A DNA stretch of 5,488 nucleotides from the NCBI GenBank assembly GCA_003535775.1, contig DPYO01000030.1, positions 1 to 5,488 on the forward strand, read 5' to 3'. Below the pieces are notes generated by a model. It worked only from the letters and a program-made list of their open reading frames with translations, was not told where the DNA came from and did not search any database. This DNA is from Fidelibacterota bacterium (GTDB lineage: Bacteria; Fidelibacterota; Marinisomatia; Marinisomatales; UBA8229). Positions 4,820-5,488 of the stretch are shown piece after piece (positions within the stretch are counted from its first letter, which is position 1; each line of letters opens with the position of its first letter). The position numbers were made by a program, and so were the translations under genes.

Positions 4820-5488
4820 TTATAAATTTCTTTCAGCTTGAAGAATGCCTTCTTTTTCATTAACTGTTTTTAAAAGGATGCTGCCTACAATAAATAACAA
4901 TATAACAATTGAAACACCTGCCCTTTGAGAGTGAAAAGTGTCTGTTAGAATTCCGAGGAGAAGTGGCCCAAAAAAAGCAGTCATTTTACCAGAAAAAGCG
5001 TAAAATCCAAAGAATTCGTTTTCCTTTCCAGTAGGGATAAATCTTCCCATCAGAGATCTGCTTGCTGATTGGTTTGGACCAGAAAAAATTCCAACCATAA
5101 CTCCTGCCACCCAAAATAATTGTTTATTGGGTGCAAGAATTGCAATGAATCCTGCAATGATCAAAAACAGGATTGATATCTGAATAATTTTTTTACCCCC
5201 AAGTTTGTCATCGAGAAACCCCATTAAGAACGCACCGATTCCCGCGGTAATATTCAGTACAATACCAAAAATCATGATCTCATTAAAAGAAAAACCAAAA
5301 GTACCTGCGGCATAAATGCCGCCAAAAGCAAAAATGGTGACGAGACCATCATTGTAAACCATGCGTGCCAGTAAGAATCGTATAATCTGGCGATATTTTT
5401 TCATTTCTCTGAAAGTGTTTGCTAGTTGGATAAATCCAGTTCGAAAGACTGATTCACCTGTACCTCGAATGTTGGATTTATCTTCCTT
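4820..5488 (-). CDS. UMF1/Atg22-like MFS transporter (5' partial)
   Basis: The frame is open from the right edge to TAA at 4820-4822, giving 222 residues. That is the C-terminal half of a protein normally a little over 400 residues long. The ATG at 5404 is internal: the 28 codons before it contain no stop and read TGFIQLANTFREM, as expected between the two halves of this family. About six membrane helices follow. The conserved marks of the UMF1 group are LLARMVYNDGLVTIFAFGG, FLDDKLGGKK (the second MFS motif A) and GPNQSASRSLMGRF, followed by GKENEFFGFYAFSGK. Relatives are distant kin of yeast Atg22, a vacuolar amino-acid exporter; bacterial substrates are unknown. It is the first visible gene of the minus-strand cluster and is followed after 23 nt by the small coiled-coil genes. 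Confidence 0.92.
   Translation of the reverse strand, partial: KEDKSNIRGTGESVFRTGFIQLANTFREMKKYRQIIRFLLARMVYNDGLVTIFAFGGIYAAGTFGFSFNEIMIFGIVLNITAGIGAFLMGFLDDKLGGKKIIQISILFLIIAGFIAILAPNKQLFWVAGVMVGIFSGPNQSASRSLMGRFIPTGKENEFFGFYAFSGKMTAFFGPLLLGILTDTFHSQRAGVSIVILLFIVGSILLKTVNEKEGILQAERNL

Overview
The window is AT-rich, gene-dense bacterial chromosome with no phage, transposase, CRISPR or resistance genes. Several starts are GTG or TTG, and Shine-Dalgarno motifs are patchy: clear ahead of some genes, absent ahead of others. The protein set includes an iodotyrosine-deiodinase-like nitroreductase, an MmpS-like lipoprotein, a VAT-1-like reductase and a UMF1-type MFS transporter. Together these loosely suggest a marine or environmental member of the Bacteroidota/FCB side of the tree (for example Marinimicrobia-like). 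That placement is an inference from the style of the proteins; there is no marker gene in the window.

Left half, plus strand: the window opens inside a nitroreductase-family gene (1-510, 5' end missing) that keeps the Glu/Tyr/Lys substrate-lid residues of iodotyrosine deiodinases. A small GTG-started lipoprotein follows 17 nt later (528-884). After a 108-nt gap with a possible promoter comes a homocysteine S-methyltransferase-family gene with the Cys...CysCys zinc site (993-1895). Next is a 64-residue two-helix membrane protein of the PGPGW type (1971-2165), then a tRNA-Gly with anticodon CCC (2347-2418). Two copies of a roughly 70-nt imperfect direct repeat, exactly 336 nt apart, bracket the small membrane-protein gene. 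One copy ends at its ATG and the other ends at the likely tRNA promoter. An inverted repeat lies just before the second copy.

Right half, minus strand: a tightly packed cluster reads leftwards from the window edge. In transcription order it holds a UMF1-type MFS transporter (C-terminal half, running off the right edge), two tandem small basic coiled-coil paralogues joined by an ATGA overlap, a probable 45-residue small ORF started by GTG, a VAT-1-like zinc-independent quinone oxidoreductase, and an RNase Z/YhfI-like metallo-beta-lactamase-fold hydrolase. Gaps between these genes range from a 4-nt overlap to 33 nt, so they are probably co-transcribed. The hydrolase ends 17 nt from the 3' end of the convergent tRNA gene.

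No complete multi-gene pathway is evident. The least explained parts are the repeat pair around 1900-2306 and the run of three small genes at 4234-4796.
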